A stretch of 64,000 nucleotides of DNA. Source: Rhizoclosmatium globosum (taxonomy: Eukaryota > Chytridiomycota > Chytridiomycetes > Chytridiales > Chytriomycetaceae). How positions within the stretch are numbered: the first letter of the stretch is position 1; every line of letters begins with the position of its first letter. Where the stretch lies: NCBI GenBank assembly GCA_002104985.1, contig MCGO01000026.1, forward strand, positions 310,001-374,000, in the 5' to 3' direction. The notes under the pieces are model-generated. The model made no database searches. It was not told the DNA's origin and was given only the letters and a program-made list of their open reading frames with translations. Positions 12,118-24,003 of this stretch are shown piece by piece. The translations under genes and the position numbers were made by a program.

Positions 12118-15100
12118 TTATCCACTCGGAGTTGAAACACCGGCTGTTCCCGAATCCACAGCTGGCCCGTCGTCTGACACCGCATCATCTTCAGCAGTTA
12201 GAACAGCTTTGTGAAGAGGGCTCCCTGATTCCTGAACTGATGTAGCAACTGCTGGTGGCTTTACATCCTTTGACTGAGGACACAGTTAATAACTGCAAAT
12301 ATAATTGAGATAGAAATCGAGCTTACAATATATGAGTCTGAGTCCGATTGATCAATTGAGTCTGCCCTACTTTCTTCGTCAAAGCTGATGGAGGAAACCT
12401 TGTCAGGGAAGGGGTTATCCTAACCAATAAAATCTTAACAACTAAATCGATTCTCGACGAAAATTAACTTACAACATCAAATCTGTTGAGCAAATCAATA
12501 ACAGAAGGGAAATAAGGAAGGTTAACAACAAATTCGTGAATAAGTGGTTGGTACAAACCCTGTTTCATCAAACAAAAGTTCGTCTTGAATCGCTTCGCCC
12601 AACCCTTCGTCCTCATCATCGTCAGATTCGTCCCCCAGAATACCCCGATCCGGAAAGTCATTCACGATAGACTGACAAATAAAGCGCGCCATCTACACAT
12701 ACGTCAATTTTTTCCTCGTTCGGACAAGAATTCCAAACTGACCTGATCACTGGCAACATCCCCTCCATCAGCAGTTAATGAATCACTGCCTTTCCCAACT
12801 TCATCCTCTTCTTCATCGGATTCGTTTCCAGTTGCTGGTGCACTGTGATGTAACCCTCCTCCCAATTCTTTTTTCGGTGGCGGTGCAGCACCCAGTGGTG
12901 GCATATCCGTCTCGTCCACTTTTCCAAAGTTCGCAGTTTGTCCAGTGTGTGTAGGTCGTACTCCTCCCAACGCCTGACGATCACGGTCCTTCGTTTCTTT
13001 CAAAACCCCAGTCAAGTACTCCTGCCATTCGTCGGAATGAATGAGCTCTGTGTAACCAAATACTTTTTTAGTATTCTGCGATAATGTGATATCGCCTCAA
13101 ACGTACCTGGAACCTCAGGTCCAAAGTCTTCCAAGCATTTGTCAACAAGCTTTGTGACTTCATCCGATATATACGTTAAATGCCCCATATATCCCAAACG
13201 AACGCCTTTAGGTTGTTCAACCGTAAAGTCATTTCTACGCTGAGCTTCAGTAATCCGCAGAGTGAGCTTTCCTTCCACCAAAATCTGTAGCAAGACAAGA
13301 ACAAACATTCAATAAAAGCATCAACAAAAGCAGACATGAGCAAGAACTCACAGATACAACCAGCTTTTTGAAGACAACAGAAACTTCCTTCATTTTCACT
13401 TCAAGTGGACTCAAGATACCCTCTTCTCCTGGTGCTGGAACAATTTCGTTTCCATCAGGACCGACAGGCGCAAAATTCGAGCTTTGAGATGTAAACGAGT
13501 ACGTGTTGAATACTTTTGCAATCATATCGTACACGACGCTGTGCAAAAAGTTGTTCCACGGGAATTGGAAGAACAAAATCTAAACACGAATTCCAGTCAA
13601 TAACAACCAGCATGTTCGAAAACAGAGGCAGATTACTCACGAGACACATTGGTAAAACTTTCGAGTTGACAAGCAATTCACTGATCGATGATAACTCATC
13701 AGCTACATTTCGGCCAGAGAGTCTCTTCAACGACATTTCTGCAACAGCATTACTAAGTCCATCAACAACAGGTTCCGCAGACGGAGCATCAGTTCCTGCC
13801 GCAGCCGAGACTGATTCAGCTTCACCTCCCACTTTCCCATCAGGTCCAACTTCTTCCTCCTCAGGAGGATCCCCAAATACAAGCCGCTCAAACAGCGGAG
13901 AAGAGAAATAGAGGTATTGCAAGTGTAGGATTTCAGCAAACAGTTCGCAGGTACGTAGACGTTCACTCCCAAGAGGAATAACTCGTCCAAGAGTGGTATC
14001 AGTAGCTTGCTATTGTTAAATAAGGATATGAGACAACGCACCGAATAAGAGGGACACAGAAACACATACCATATTCCGTGGATGTTCCAGCAGATAACTG
14101 AAATCCTCTACTTTCTCGCCAATTACTTTCAACAGCTCATTCAAATCTGTCGACAGACTCTTCATCTTTTCAGTTGTCGGCATAATTCCAAACTCGTTCA
14201 CACGTGTCGATTGCATCATTTGTGTTTGGAATTGGTGTTGCTGAAATTCTGCTTGCTCGATTTCACTGTGACAAGTCAAAACAAGGTTATAGACTGCAGA
14301 TCGAATTGGAAATAACTGAAGCCGTCTTACCTGCAGTATCTTCGAATCAATTCAATCATGATAATCACTCCGCTAGACAGAGCGGAGGACGCATTTGGTG
14401 CTGTTTTGTCCAGCATATAACCAAAGATTTTTCTCATCATTGCCTCGCTTTTGTAGGTCCACGAGTTTAGTATTTGAATAGTTAAAGTAAAGACACACCT
14501 CTTCAACTCATCCACCAGTGAGTTTCCGCCACCCGCATTCGCTGGAGATCCATCTTCCTGCTCCACTGGGCCGACATTTTGATAACTGACTGCAATGATA
14601 TCCAATAGAGTTTGGGCGGCAGTATTGTGAGTCTTGTTTTTGTATTAACATATGCACGCAGAACAACAAAAAAACACATACCTCAATATCTAAATTAGGA
14701 TCCAATCGCTCCACCAAAGAAGGAATGAGGCCTTGCTGGCTCAGCCACTGAGCAAACTCATCAGAAACAATTGACTGAAACCAACATAAAAATACGTACA
14801 GGAACAATACCCTGTCCCTCTGGAATTTCTTCTAAACTGATAATCTTGAGCAATAGTTCGGCAATAGAAGAGTTTCCGACGTGGAGGAGGATGTTGGAGA
14901 TTGATTTTGTTTGACTCTTGACGAATTCAACCATCTGTGCACCGAACGAACATGAAATATAATATTGTTGAGTGGTTGGAACAAACTGAGGTGGGAGGAA
15001 GAGAGAGGAACAGGGGAAAACGCGAAAGGTCCAGAACAGCAAGAAAATCACACAAGATGTGGAATGAGAAGATATAAGGATAGATAAAACTACGTACATC

Positions 15101-15763
15101 TCCTGCCTTCTTTTGCATTAATATTCCATTTACTTTTGAAAAATAACTGGCTTGGAGTGGATGGATGGGAACCGGCCTGTCAAGCAATGTCCAGAAGGAT
15201 TCAAGCAGATTCGGTTGAGTAATCACAGCGTCGCTGACTGCATAAATTTCGCATCCGAATATTTCGGCGGCTAGGTATGGGTATCTAGTCGGGGATAAGG
15301 GGGGAGTAGGTGAAGGAATGAGTTGTCAAGCGGGTGTCTTCTTTTTGGGGACAGATGGACACAGCAAACACCGACAGACGGATGCACAGATAGAGGGACA
15401 GACATGACAAGCACATACTTGAATTTCTTTGTTTCGTCTGGGTTTTCAGTGATGATAGTATTGAGGAGTTGTTGGAGGATTTCGGGTCGACAGAGGCTGT
15501 TTTGATAGAATCGTTTGTTAGTTAGCACAGTGCCCCACGAGCCACGAGGTGTCTCTCCCACGCAGAGTAGAGCAGAGTAAGGGGGGTGCACTAGGAGCTT
15601 TAACCCTTCAGGCTGATACATACAATTCAATTAGCTTTGAGTTGTGGCTCTTGCATTCCTGAAGCAGCTCCTCTTCCTCGAATAGTTCTTCTAAAGTAAC
15701 GCCCTCTTTTTCGAGAAGCGCGTCCACGTTCGACGCCGGGCTGAATCCGAATCGCCAAAACAT
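12118..15763 (-). CDS. SAPS-domain regulatory subunit of PP6/Sit4 phosphatase
   Basis: The protein opens with MFWRFGFSPASNVDALLEKE and then LLQECKSHNSKLIEL, the signature start of the SIT4-associated/PPP6R family. About 13 short introns (mostly 50-75 nt) interrupt a helical SAPS repeat region; exons with YPYLAAEIFGCEIYAV, SFWTLLDRPVPIHPLQASYF and QGLIPSLVERL are family-typical. The middle has acidic Ser/Glu-rich insertions, and the C-terminal 120 residues are acidic (FPDRGILGDESDDDEDEG) and disordered, ending at TAA near 12118. Such proteins hold the PP6-type catalytic subunit and direct it in cell-cycle and nutrient signalling. Exon-by-exon limits are approximate. It sits in a close minus-strand run, 93 nt upstream of the pseudo-kinesin start. 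Confidence 0.85.
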
Positions 15764-15854
15764 TTGCTGGAAAAGTGAAGGTGGTGTGCTGGTTGGTTGG
15801 TGGTTGGTTGGTTGGTTGTTCAACACAAGACTCTTTTTTCAAGAACAAAACAAA

Positions 15855-16725
15855 CTAATCCATTAGCATTCTTTCAATAACAAGATTTGAAACAATATGC
15901 AATAAAGTGGGAAACGAGGCATCGTCGCGGATTGCAGAACGCAGTGCTTCTCTCTGTTGAGGGACGCTCCATTTTTCAAAGTCTGAGTTCATCAGAGTTG
16001 GAGTTGGAGTTGGAGTGGAAGAATCAGCAACCGAGTTTGAGTTTATGATCGACACGAGGCCGAGGGATGTTGAATCAATTAGCAAGTTCGTGGTCTGTGG
16101 CTGCGAATACGCGTTGTTGTTGATTGTTTGAATTGGAGTTGGACGGGGAAGAGCGAGACGAGCAATCGCGTCAACTTCGAAATCCAGAGTTTGCGAATCT
16201 TCAATTTGAGTTGATGAATTGATGTTGGTGTTGATGTTGGTGTTGAAAGCGAGTGAATCAGCGACAGGTTCGTGTTCTGTTTCATCGTGGACATGGACAA
16301 CGTGGCGCGTCTTTGCTCCGGCGATCGCCACCTTTTCACGACAGTTTTGAGCGTCGGCAACAGAATCGAATGTTGTTTGAAAGCGATTCTTTGCGCGTTT
16401 GTCCTGTTGGTTGAATCAGTCCTGGTACCTAGGCAACTGTTGACTACACTCTTACTCACAGCTGCACTTCCGTACTTGAATCCAACTACGCGTCCTTTTT
16501 GAAGCACTGCGAGTTTAGTGAGGACAACGTGTTCCTTTGCCTCCACTTAGTCCAGCCACAATCAATTGAAATGCCTCAACAAACCACAACAACGCCCTGC
16601 ATTCGAACAACCGCATTCCCGCCCTCAATACTTAACACTCCTGTCTCCGTCTCTCCAACTCCCACCCACGATCCATCAGTCGCGTGAAGCCGTGCGTATT
16701 TGCTCACATTCCATTCGAAACTCAT
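15855..16725 (-). CDS. REC114/Rec7-like meiotic recombination protein
   Basis: Three exons from ATG 16725: the first ends at about 16623 (phase-1 GTATTG donor), the second encodes EHVVLTKLAVLQKGRVVGFKY, the third runs from about 16403 to the stop at 15855. The N-terminal 95 residues look like a PH-type beta sandwich with W, LLTI-like and KNRFQTTFDSVADAQNCREKV strands and helix, close in spacing to REC114. The middle is Asn/Thr/Pro-rich and variable. The last 35 residues (REALRSAIRDDASFPTLLHI) match the REC114 C-terminal helix that binds Mei4. REC114 promotes Spo11 double-strand breaks in meiosis. Sequence conservation in this family is weak, so the call rests on layout; alternatives are open. 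Confidence 0.5.
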
Positions 16726-16829
16726 TTTTGGTGATGCTGAAAAATCTGAAACGAAACCTCCCTTTCCCCCCCAATACATGGTAGAGAATGGAAATGAGTC
16801 AACCGCGCCTGTCTGATATGTGGAAATAG

Positions 16830-18634
16830 GGTCCTCTTAGCTCACTCTTGTGCTTGCTTGTCTTGGCCATTTGGGTCCATGCAGCAGAACCAGAGTATCC
16901 CCCAATCACAAGCCGCATCACTTCAGCCAAAGGGTCCCTGTTCTTTGATGAATTGGGTCGATCAAGGATATTTCGGTGGGTGCATTCATCTCATCCAACT
17001 GTTTTCACATGATCTGATCTGATTAATAGTGGAACAAATGTCGTCTACAAGGCCTTTCCTTACGTCCCGCAAACATCCCAAGACTCTGATCCTCTGTATT
17101 CATTCAACCAGAAAGATATCAGTCTTTTGGCTTCAAACGGTGTCACTGCCGTGCGACTAGGTTGGTTTTGGGTGTTGAGTTCTGCAGGACTGTCCCCTCT
17201 TACAAATTCACCCTTGTTGCAGGAGTCCTGTGGGCTGGAGTCGAACCAACGAAAGGAAACTACAACCAGACATACCTGACTGAACTTACCAAAATTGTAC
17301 AAATGTGCAGCGACGTCGGAATATACGTCCTACTCGATTTCCATCAGGACATCATGTCGGAACGATTCTGTGGGCAAGGAGTCCCGTCGTACATTGTTGA
17401 TACGAATCCGAGTGCAAATTCTGGATGGACTGGGTTTCCCGTTCCTCTCCGATTCTTGGCGTACAAGACTGGGAATGGTGGAATCCCATCGGCAGGCGAT
17501 TGCCAATCCAAGACATGGACATTTTACCAAACCGCCGATTCGGTTGTATTTCTCTATCAACAGCTCTATGAGAATAAGGACGGTGTCCGCGACGCTTTTA
17601 TTAGTTTCTGGACCATGGTTGCCAAAACATTCTTGCCATTCAAGAATATCCTCGGTTACGATCTCATCAATGAGCCATTCATGGGAAATATTTACACCAA
17701 CCCACTTCTATTAGATCCACTATACGCAAACCGGGTTAATTTACAACCGTTCTATGACGTTGTGAGTACAGCAATTCGGACCGTTGATCCAAACGCCATC
17801 ATCCACTTTGAACCAGCAACACTCATCCAAAAAAGTGCCGGATTCACAAACACTCCTGGTGGGAAAGACTTCTCCAACAAGTCCGTGTTCAATTTCCACT
17901 ACTACGCCGACGCGCAACGAGAAAACGGCTTGAACGATACACTTGGCTACCGCATCGATTCCGCAATCTCCCTAAATTGTGGTGCGTTCTTGGGTGAATT
18001 TGAAATGGGATACAATTCAGGGAAGAACCTGGACTCAATCCGCCAAACATTCCAAGCCGCAGATTTGCATCTAACATCAGCTACTGGCTGGGAATACAAA
18101 GAGTATATTCCAAAAGGTGTTATGGTGATGACGGGAACAAACAACGGCCTCGTTGATTCCACTGGCTCCGTTCGTGAAGACTTTGCAAAAGTGTTTTCTC
18201 GGCCTTACGCGCATGCGATTGCTGGAATCCCAACTGGAATGGCGTTTGACGATGGAAGCAAAATATTCACCTTGAACTTTACGTTCAATGGACAAGTGGG
18301 GGTTTCAGGGACGACAGAGATTCGAGGAAACTTTGGACTATTTCATAAACCGTATGGTAGTGAGGTGAAAGTGGTTTCTACGTCTGGGGTGTTTTCGATG
18401 TTGCCGGGAAATGGTGTATCTGGAAGCAGTGTATTTGTTGCTCCGGATTCCGCGAATCTTGCCAAAGTAGGAGCAAATGTCACTATTACTGTTTTAGCGA
18501 GAACGTCGCCTCCCCCGGCGCCGGCTGTGACAACAACTGTCACAGCAAGTGCAATTGCTGTCGCAACAAAAAGTGGAATAATTCCACTTAAGCCCTTACT
18601 ATTTGTAATTATCTCGTTTTTCTTCTTCCTTTAA
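16830..18634 (+). CDS. GH5 endoglycoceramidase-like glycosidase, copy 1 (intron-poor)
   Basis: Secreted GH5 enzyme. Residues LSSLLCLLVLAIWVHA form the hydrophobic core of a signal peptide, but the start is unresolved: ATG-TGG-AAA at 16818 is in frame yet followed by TAG at 16827. Two introns remain, about 16976-17029 (after RIF) and 17161-17221 (after VRLG); then one exon runs to TAA at 18634. Catalytic motifs are GYDLINEP (acid/base Glu) and GAFLGEFEMGY (nucleophile Glu). The LLDFHQDIMSERFCGQG segment is typical of endoglycoceramidases, which split glycan from ceramide. A Ser/Thr/Pro tail and a final hydrophobic stretch suggest GPI anchoring. Substrate is inferred from family resemblance. 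Confidence 0.8.
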
Positions 18635-18832
18635 TCCCTTTTTTTAAAATCGAGGTTATAAATTTCAAAGGAATGAGTCTGGGCGGGGTGTTCTTGCCGC
18701 TTCCTTCCAAATGTGTGACGATAACAGATTAACCTTCGCTACTTTCTTTCTTAACCTTAATTTATTTGATATTAAGCATTATGTCGTTTCCCTTTCCTTT
18801 CACGGCGGTGACAATTCCTGTCAACTCTTTCC

Positions 18833-20685
18833 ATGATCTGGCACAAGCTCACTTCCCTCTTTCTTCTTTTTCGAAACACATATGGAGAGAGTTCAGGGAT
18901 TTCAATATCGCGTATCGTATCTGCACAAGGCTCCCTTTTGTTAGACGAGCTTGGTCGGGCGAGAATCTTTCGGTTCGTGTCCTTACTTCGAAACGCAATA
19001 GAACTCTCAACACACGCCACATGTCAAGGGGGACAAATGTAGTTTCGAAAGTGTTTCCTTATGTTCCGGATACATCTGATTCAGCGGATCCACTGTTGTC
19101 GTTCAATCATCGAGACGTCAACATTCTTGCGGAACAAGGTGTAACAGCCATACGGCTTGGTGCGTTGAAATTTACAGAAAGTTTCAATAAATTCTAAAGA
19201 AACTGGATTCTATAGGAGTCTTGTGGGCTGGTGTTGAGCCTACGAAAGGAAGCTACAATCAAACATACTTGGCTGAACTCTCAAAGATTGTTCAGATGTG
19301 CAGCGACGTTGGAATATACGTGCTACTTGATTTCCATCAGGACATACTTTCAGAGAAGTTCTGTGGACAGGGTGAGAGAAATAATAACGACGTTTGAAAT
19401 GGTATTCAAAAAGATTAGGTGTCCCACCGTATATCGCCGAAATAAATCCATACATCGAATCTACTCAGGTATAACTCTCAGACCTAGTGTTGTCTAATAC
19501 GACTCGCATCTTAGAAAGGATTCCCTCTTCCACTAACTCAAACACGTTATGATACAATTACAAACGAACGGCCCTCAAAATCCGACTGCAACAGATTTTA
19601 TCAAACATGGGGTCTCTATGAAATGACGTATGCAGCTTCATATTCATACCAACAACTCTATGAGAAAGGCCAAGTCCGCGATGCTTTCATAGCGTTCTGG
19701 ACTCTTGTTGCCAAGACTTTCCTGCCTTTCAACAATATCCTTGGCTATGATATCATTAATGAACCATTTGGTGGAGGTGAGAAAGACTGACAAGGACTTG
19801 ACGTTAAGGACTAAAGACAACGTATTCCATAGACATCTATGCGGATCCGAAACGCCTTAACCCAATATACGCAAACAAAAACGATCTTCAACCATTCTAT
19901 GACGTTGTTAGTTCTGCAATCCGTGCTGTTGACCCGAACGCCATTATCCACTTTGAATCCGTTACAATGATACAAAAAGATGTTGGGTTTACAAGCGTTC
20001 CCGGTGGAGAAGAATATGCATCAAAGAGTGTTTTCAACTTTCATTACTATTCGACTGTTCAGCGAGAGTACAGTGTGAATGAAACAATTGGATTCCGAGT
20101 TGATACGGCTAAATCGCTCAATTGTGGCGCATTTTTCGGAGAATATGAGATGGGATGGGGAACATATGGTACAGAATCTGTGATTTTGAAATCCAACACA
20201 TAGTAACTCAGAAATATTGAACAGGAGATAATATTCCAAATATTTTAAAAACTTTACAAGCTGCCGATGCTCATCTCATATCTGCCACTGGGTGGGACTT
20301 TAAAGATTACGTCCCAAAAGATGCTTTCGTCATTACAGGGGCGAATAATGGACTGATTGACCCAGAAGACGGACAGGTACGGAGCGACTTTGTAACAGTC
20401 TTTTCACGGCCATACGCGCATACAATTGCCGGAACTCCGAAATCAATGGAATACATAGATTCACGAAGAGAGTTCTTGTTGGTGTTTGTTTTTAATGGGA
20501 AATCGGGGGCTTCGGGTACTACAGAGATTCGAGGCAACTTTGGGATTATTTACAGTGATGGCTATGATGTGAAGGTCACAGATGGTTTCCGGGCAGTGTT
20601 TGTGGATAATAGTCGTATTCATATTGTCCCAGTCAAAGAAGGCCAAGGAAATGTTGTTGTGACTTTTCAAATGTTGCCAAAATAA
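18833..20685 (+). CDS. GH5 endoglycoceramidase-like glycosidase, copy 2
   Basis: ATG 18833 opens with a weak hydrophobic leader (LTSLFLLF), then the same RIVSAQGSLLLDELGRARIF start of the mature domain. Six introns are visible: after RIF (donor GTTCGTG), after IRLG, after FCGQG, after ESTQ, after NEPFGG and after GWGTYG. NEP and GEYEMGW carry the two catalytic Glu. The protein stops at TAA 20683-20685 right after MLPK and has neither the Ser/Thr tail nor the GPI-type end of copies 1 and 3, so it is probably secreted rather than anchored. A fragment similar to the missing tail lies downstream at about 20758-20800. Confidence 0.78.
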
Positions 20686-20689
20686 AAAG

Positions 20690-20940
20690 TAGGGAAAAGG
20701 ATGGTGATGCTGTTGCTTCTTACTTCTCTTGTTTCATCAGGAGTTCAATCGGCGTAAACATGGCCAAACTAGGAGCAAACGTCACTATAACTGTTCCGTG
20801 GCGGCCCTTTCCATGATCCGAAGTATTTCAGAGATTCGGTATGGAAGGTCACAGATGGATTCCAGGTAGTGTTACTAGAATTCATAAAAAAAGGCTATAG
20901 AGTTTGTTTTTTGAGTTTTGCCAAAATAAAAAGCGGGGAA
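20690..20940 (+). pseudogene. Decayed GH5 fragment between copies 2 and 3
   Basis: Three short pieces of GH5 gene sequence are recognisable. At 20700-20757 there is a start and signal-peptide-like stretch (ATG GTG ATG CTG..., ending in GTTCAATCGGCGTAA) that mirrors the first exon of copy 3 at 20945. At about 20758-20800 a piece matches the tail of copy 1 around LAKVGANVTITV. At about 20845-20880 a piece matches the VTDGF segment of copy 2. None is joined into an open frame. It looks like the scar of a fourth copy or of unequal crossing-over. Confidence 0.7.
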
Positions 20941-20944
20941 ACGG

Positions 20945-23005
20945 ATGTTGTTGCCTCTTACCGCTCTTATTCTCGCGCTCGTCGGCAGTTCAATCGGACA
21001 AGTTACTCGAATCACCTCTACAAAAGGACCTCTGTTTATTGATGAGTTAGGCCGTTCACGAATCTTTCGGTGAGAAACCTTGTATGCTGCCAAGCTCAAC
21101 ATCACACACTCACTCAACACCGTTTCTGTGATACAGTGGAACAAATGTAGTTTACAAGGCATTTCCCTATGTCCCTCAAACAACTGCCAATGCAAATCCA
21201 GTGCTTTCATTCAACCAAGCAGATGTCGATGTGCTTGCTGCTCACGGTGTTAGTGCCATCAGGCTCGGTACCAGACCCCCGGACTTTGGTATTTAACAAG
21301 TACTTATCCTTGTTGCAGGAGTTTTATGGGCTGGAGTCGAACCAACGAAAGGAAACTACAATCAAACATACTTGGCTGAACTCACCAAGATTGTTCAAAT
21401 GTGCAGCGACGCAGGAATTTACGTCCTACTCGATTTCCATCAGGACCTCATGTCGGAAAGGTTTTGCGGACAAGGTGATAAATTGGTGTTTCAAACTGGT
21501 GATGGGGTATGTTGACATGGTGTTGTCCATAGGCGTTCCACCATACATCGTGGATACAAATCCAACTGCGAACTCTGGTGCAGTAAGTCAAATAGCATAG
21601 TCTGACGATGTTGCTGAGAACAATGTTAAATATAGGCTGGATTCCCTTTCCCACTTTCCTTCTCCTCTTACAAAACTGGGTCAAATGGAAACCCATCCAA
21701 TGCGGATTGCCAATCAAAAATATGGTCTCTGTATTCAACTTCACAATCTTTGGCGGTACTGTTTGACCAGCTATACAACAACAAAAACGGTGTTCGCGAT
21801 GCTTTTATCAGTTTCTGGACCGTGGTTGCCAAAACATTCTTACCGTTCAAGAATATTCTCGGTTATGATATCATTAACGAGCCATTGCCGGGAGGTGATT
21901 CCAGCTTGTTTTTGGCATCAATTACTATACGGCAATTTAACTTGGACGATCAGATATTTACGGAAACTCTGCTTTGCTTGATGTCCTAACCGCAAACCGC
22001 GTTAATGTACAACCGTTCTATGACGTTGTGAGCACAGCAATTCGGGACGTCGATCCAAACGCCATCATCCACTTTGAATCGATCCCACTGATTCAAAAAG
22101 AAGTCGGATTCACTAAAGCTCCAGGGGATGCGCAATATTCTTCAAAGTCGGTTCTGAACTTCCATTACTATGACACTGTCCAATCGAAGCTGAATGTGAG
22201 CGAAGCGATGGGATTCCGAATCAATTCCGCCAAGACATTGAATTGTGGTGTTTTCATGGGAGAGTTTGAGATGGGATATGGGTCTGGTAAAGAACTGCTT
22301 GAAAGTGATTGATTGGCAACTTATTTTGAAAAACTAGGTGGGTCGACTCTTCCAAGTATTCTCACCACTTTCCAAGCTGCAGACACGTACCTTCTCTCTG
22401 CAGTCGGATGGGAATACAAGGATTACGTTCCAGACAACGCACTTGTCATGACAGGCACGAACAATGGCTTGGTCGATCCCACGAATATGTCCGTCCGTCA
22501 AGACTTTGCAACCGTCTTTGCTCGTCCATATGCTCACACGATTGCCGGCACACCAACGTCCATGCAATTCATTGACACCACCAGCGTATTCACGCTGGAC
22601 TTTGCATTCAATGGACAACCCGACGCTGCTGGTTTGACGGAAGTCCGGGGACGTTTCGACCTGTTCTTCAAGAATGGATTCAATGTGAAAGTGACTTCAA
22701 GTTCGGGTGCTTTTGGTGTTTTGGTGGGTGATTCAAAGGGGGGCAGCAACAGTGTTACTGTTGGACCATGCTTGAACAATGCACCTCAGTCTGGGGCACA
22801 AGTACGCGTTACGATTGCTCCAAAAGATGCTTCGGATTCAAGTAGTCCCTCCTGTCCCATCAGTACCACTCTGGCTTTACCAGGGCCATCTGGTGCTACA
22901 GTCAGCGCTACTACCACAACAAAAACAAGTGGCAGCACTGCTCCACACTGCTTAAGTATTAGAATTATAGCACTTCTTCTTGCCCTTGCTATTTTCATTT
23001 CTTAA
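20945..23005 (+). CDS. GH5 endoglycoceramidase-like glycosidase, copy 3
   Basis: ATG 20945 gives a clear signal peptide (MLLPLTALILALVGSSIG). Six introns sit at the same places as in copy 2; the one after NEPLPGG is about 21894-21958 and the one after GYGSG about 22287-22336. Catalytic motifs are GYDIINEP and MGEFEMGY. After the beta-sandwich-like C-terminal region come Ser/Thr/Pro repeats and a terminal hydrophobic run (IIALLLALAIFIS), the usual GPI-attachment signal, so the enzyme is likely bound at the cell surface. It is the most complete member of the cluster. Glycosphingolipid or steryl-glucoside hydrolysis is inferred from the endoglycoceramidase-like motifs. Confidence 0.82.
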
Positions 23006-23070
23006 GTTTTTTTCCTCTGGGGATTGATTGCATAAGGGAACAGTTCATAATTTTATCTCATATATATTTG

Positions 23071-23998
23071 TCATTTCTCTGCACGAACGCGTTTGATGCT
23101 GTTGCCGTCGTCTGATTCCTCTTGCTCCAATCCTCGCTTGACACTTCCGCTACTGCCCAAACTAGTCTTTTCGTTTTCGGCGCGCCATTCCCGTAAAATT
23201 GCAACTAATTCATCAGCTGCAGAGCCGCGTCTCTTGTTTTTGTCGGCCGGCGAACTGGGAAACACATCTGGTGCGTTCAATTGGAGAAACCTTGATAGAA
23301 CGGGGTTTGTGAGGGCGACAGAGGTGGAAGAAGGAGTAAGAAGTGATGATGATGTGTATGGATCAAAGAGAGGTCGTTTAGCAGTTTGCTGAGGGGAAGA
23401 AGGAAAGGGAGACGGAGAGGAGTGAAAGAAACTGGAGGTTGGGAGTACAGGCGATTGGTGTTGAACAGCGTCCACGAATTCATCATTTTCCGAGTCTTCA
23501 GCTTCAGCGTCTTTGTTTGAATGGACAGGAGGTAGTGCGGGAAGGGGGGGAAGAGGATTGGGTGTGTCCGAACACTTGAGTCCGACAGGTGCAACAATTG
23601 CCTCAACAGCCTGTTCAGGTGGACACACGTTTTCTGTATTATTGTGATTGTTTCGAAGGCCTTCTGCGCGTTCTGCGGCGACACGTTCGCGCTCTCGATC
23701 CAGTTGCCCGGTTTTAGTCAGACGAGGCAGGAGCGTCTTTACAGCTCTATCGCGCCAGCTCTGCCAACTGTGTCTGCCGTTCGAATCCGCGAGGGCCTTG
23801 TACAATTCGTTTCCTTTGACATTCGAAGTGTGTTCAACGAGAAGCGCGGTCAATGCGGCGTCGTCCGAGGCGTTGAAGGCCGTGCGACCACTGTGTTCGT
23901 GCGTGGTTTAGTGGTTTAGTGGTTTAGTGGTTTAGTGGTTCAATCCATTGTGTGTATCAGTACCTTTTCTTCACTGTGCCGGCTGTCCGAGAACTCAT
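23071..23998 (-). CDS. RAP1-type Myb domain protein
   Basis: A 12-codon first exon (ATG ending at 23998, MSSRTAGTVKK) joins across an 85 nt intron (GTACTG...ACACAG) to the main exon ending at TGA 23071. Residues 12-65 form a RAP1-like Myb fold: GRTAFNASDDAALTALLVEH, then GNELYKALADSN and RHSWQSWRDRAVKTLLPRL. This spacing and the SWRDR...LLP helix are typical of RAP1/TERF2IP. The rest is disordered, Pro/Ser-rich, with two basic patches (KNKRRG, SIKRVRAEK) that may be NLS. There is no BRCT or RCT domain, so it is either a stripped RAP1 or another protein with a RAP1-like Myb. Telomere function is inferred. Confidence 0.6.
23904..23940. repeat. 8-nt tandem repeat inside the RAP1-like intron
   Basis: The unit TGGTTTAG is repeated four times plus a partial fifth copy. 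It fills the 3' half of the only intron of the RAP1-like gene, read as CTAAACCA on the coding strand. It gives a series of CTAAA branch-like motifs before the acceptor. Confidence 0.85.
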
Positions 23999-24003
23999 TT
24001 GCA

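Noticed and set aside
23904..23950. tRNA-like A box (TGGTTTAGTGG) and B box (GGTTCAATCC)
   Set aside because: No acceptor, D or anticodon stem can be formed around them; the motifs come from the 8-nt repeat and its edge.
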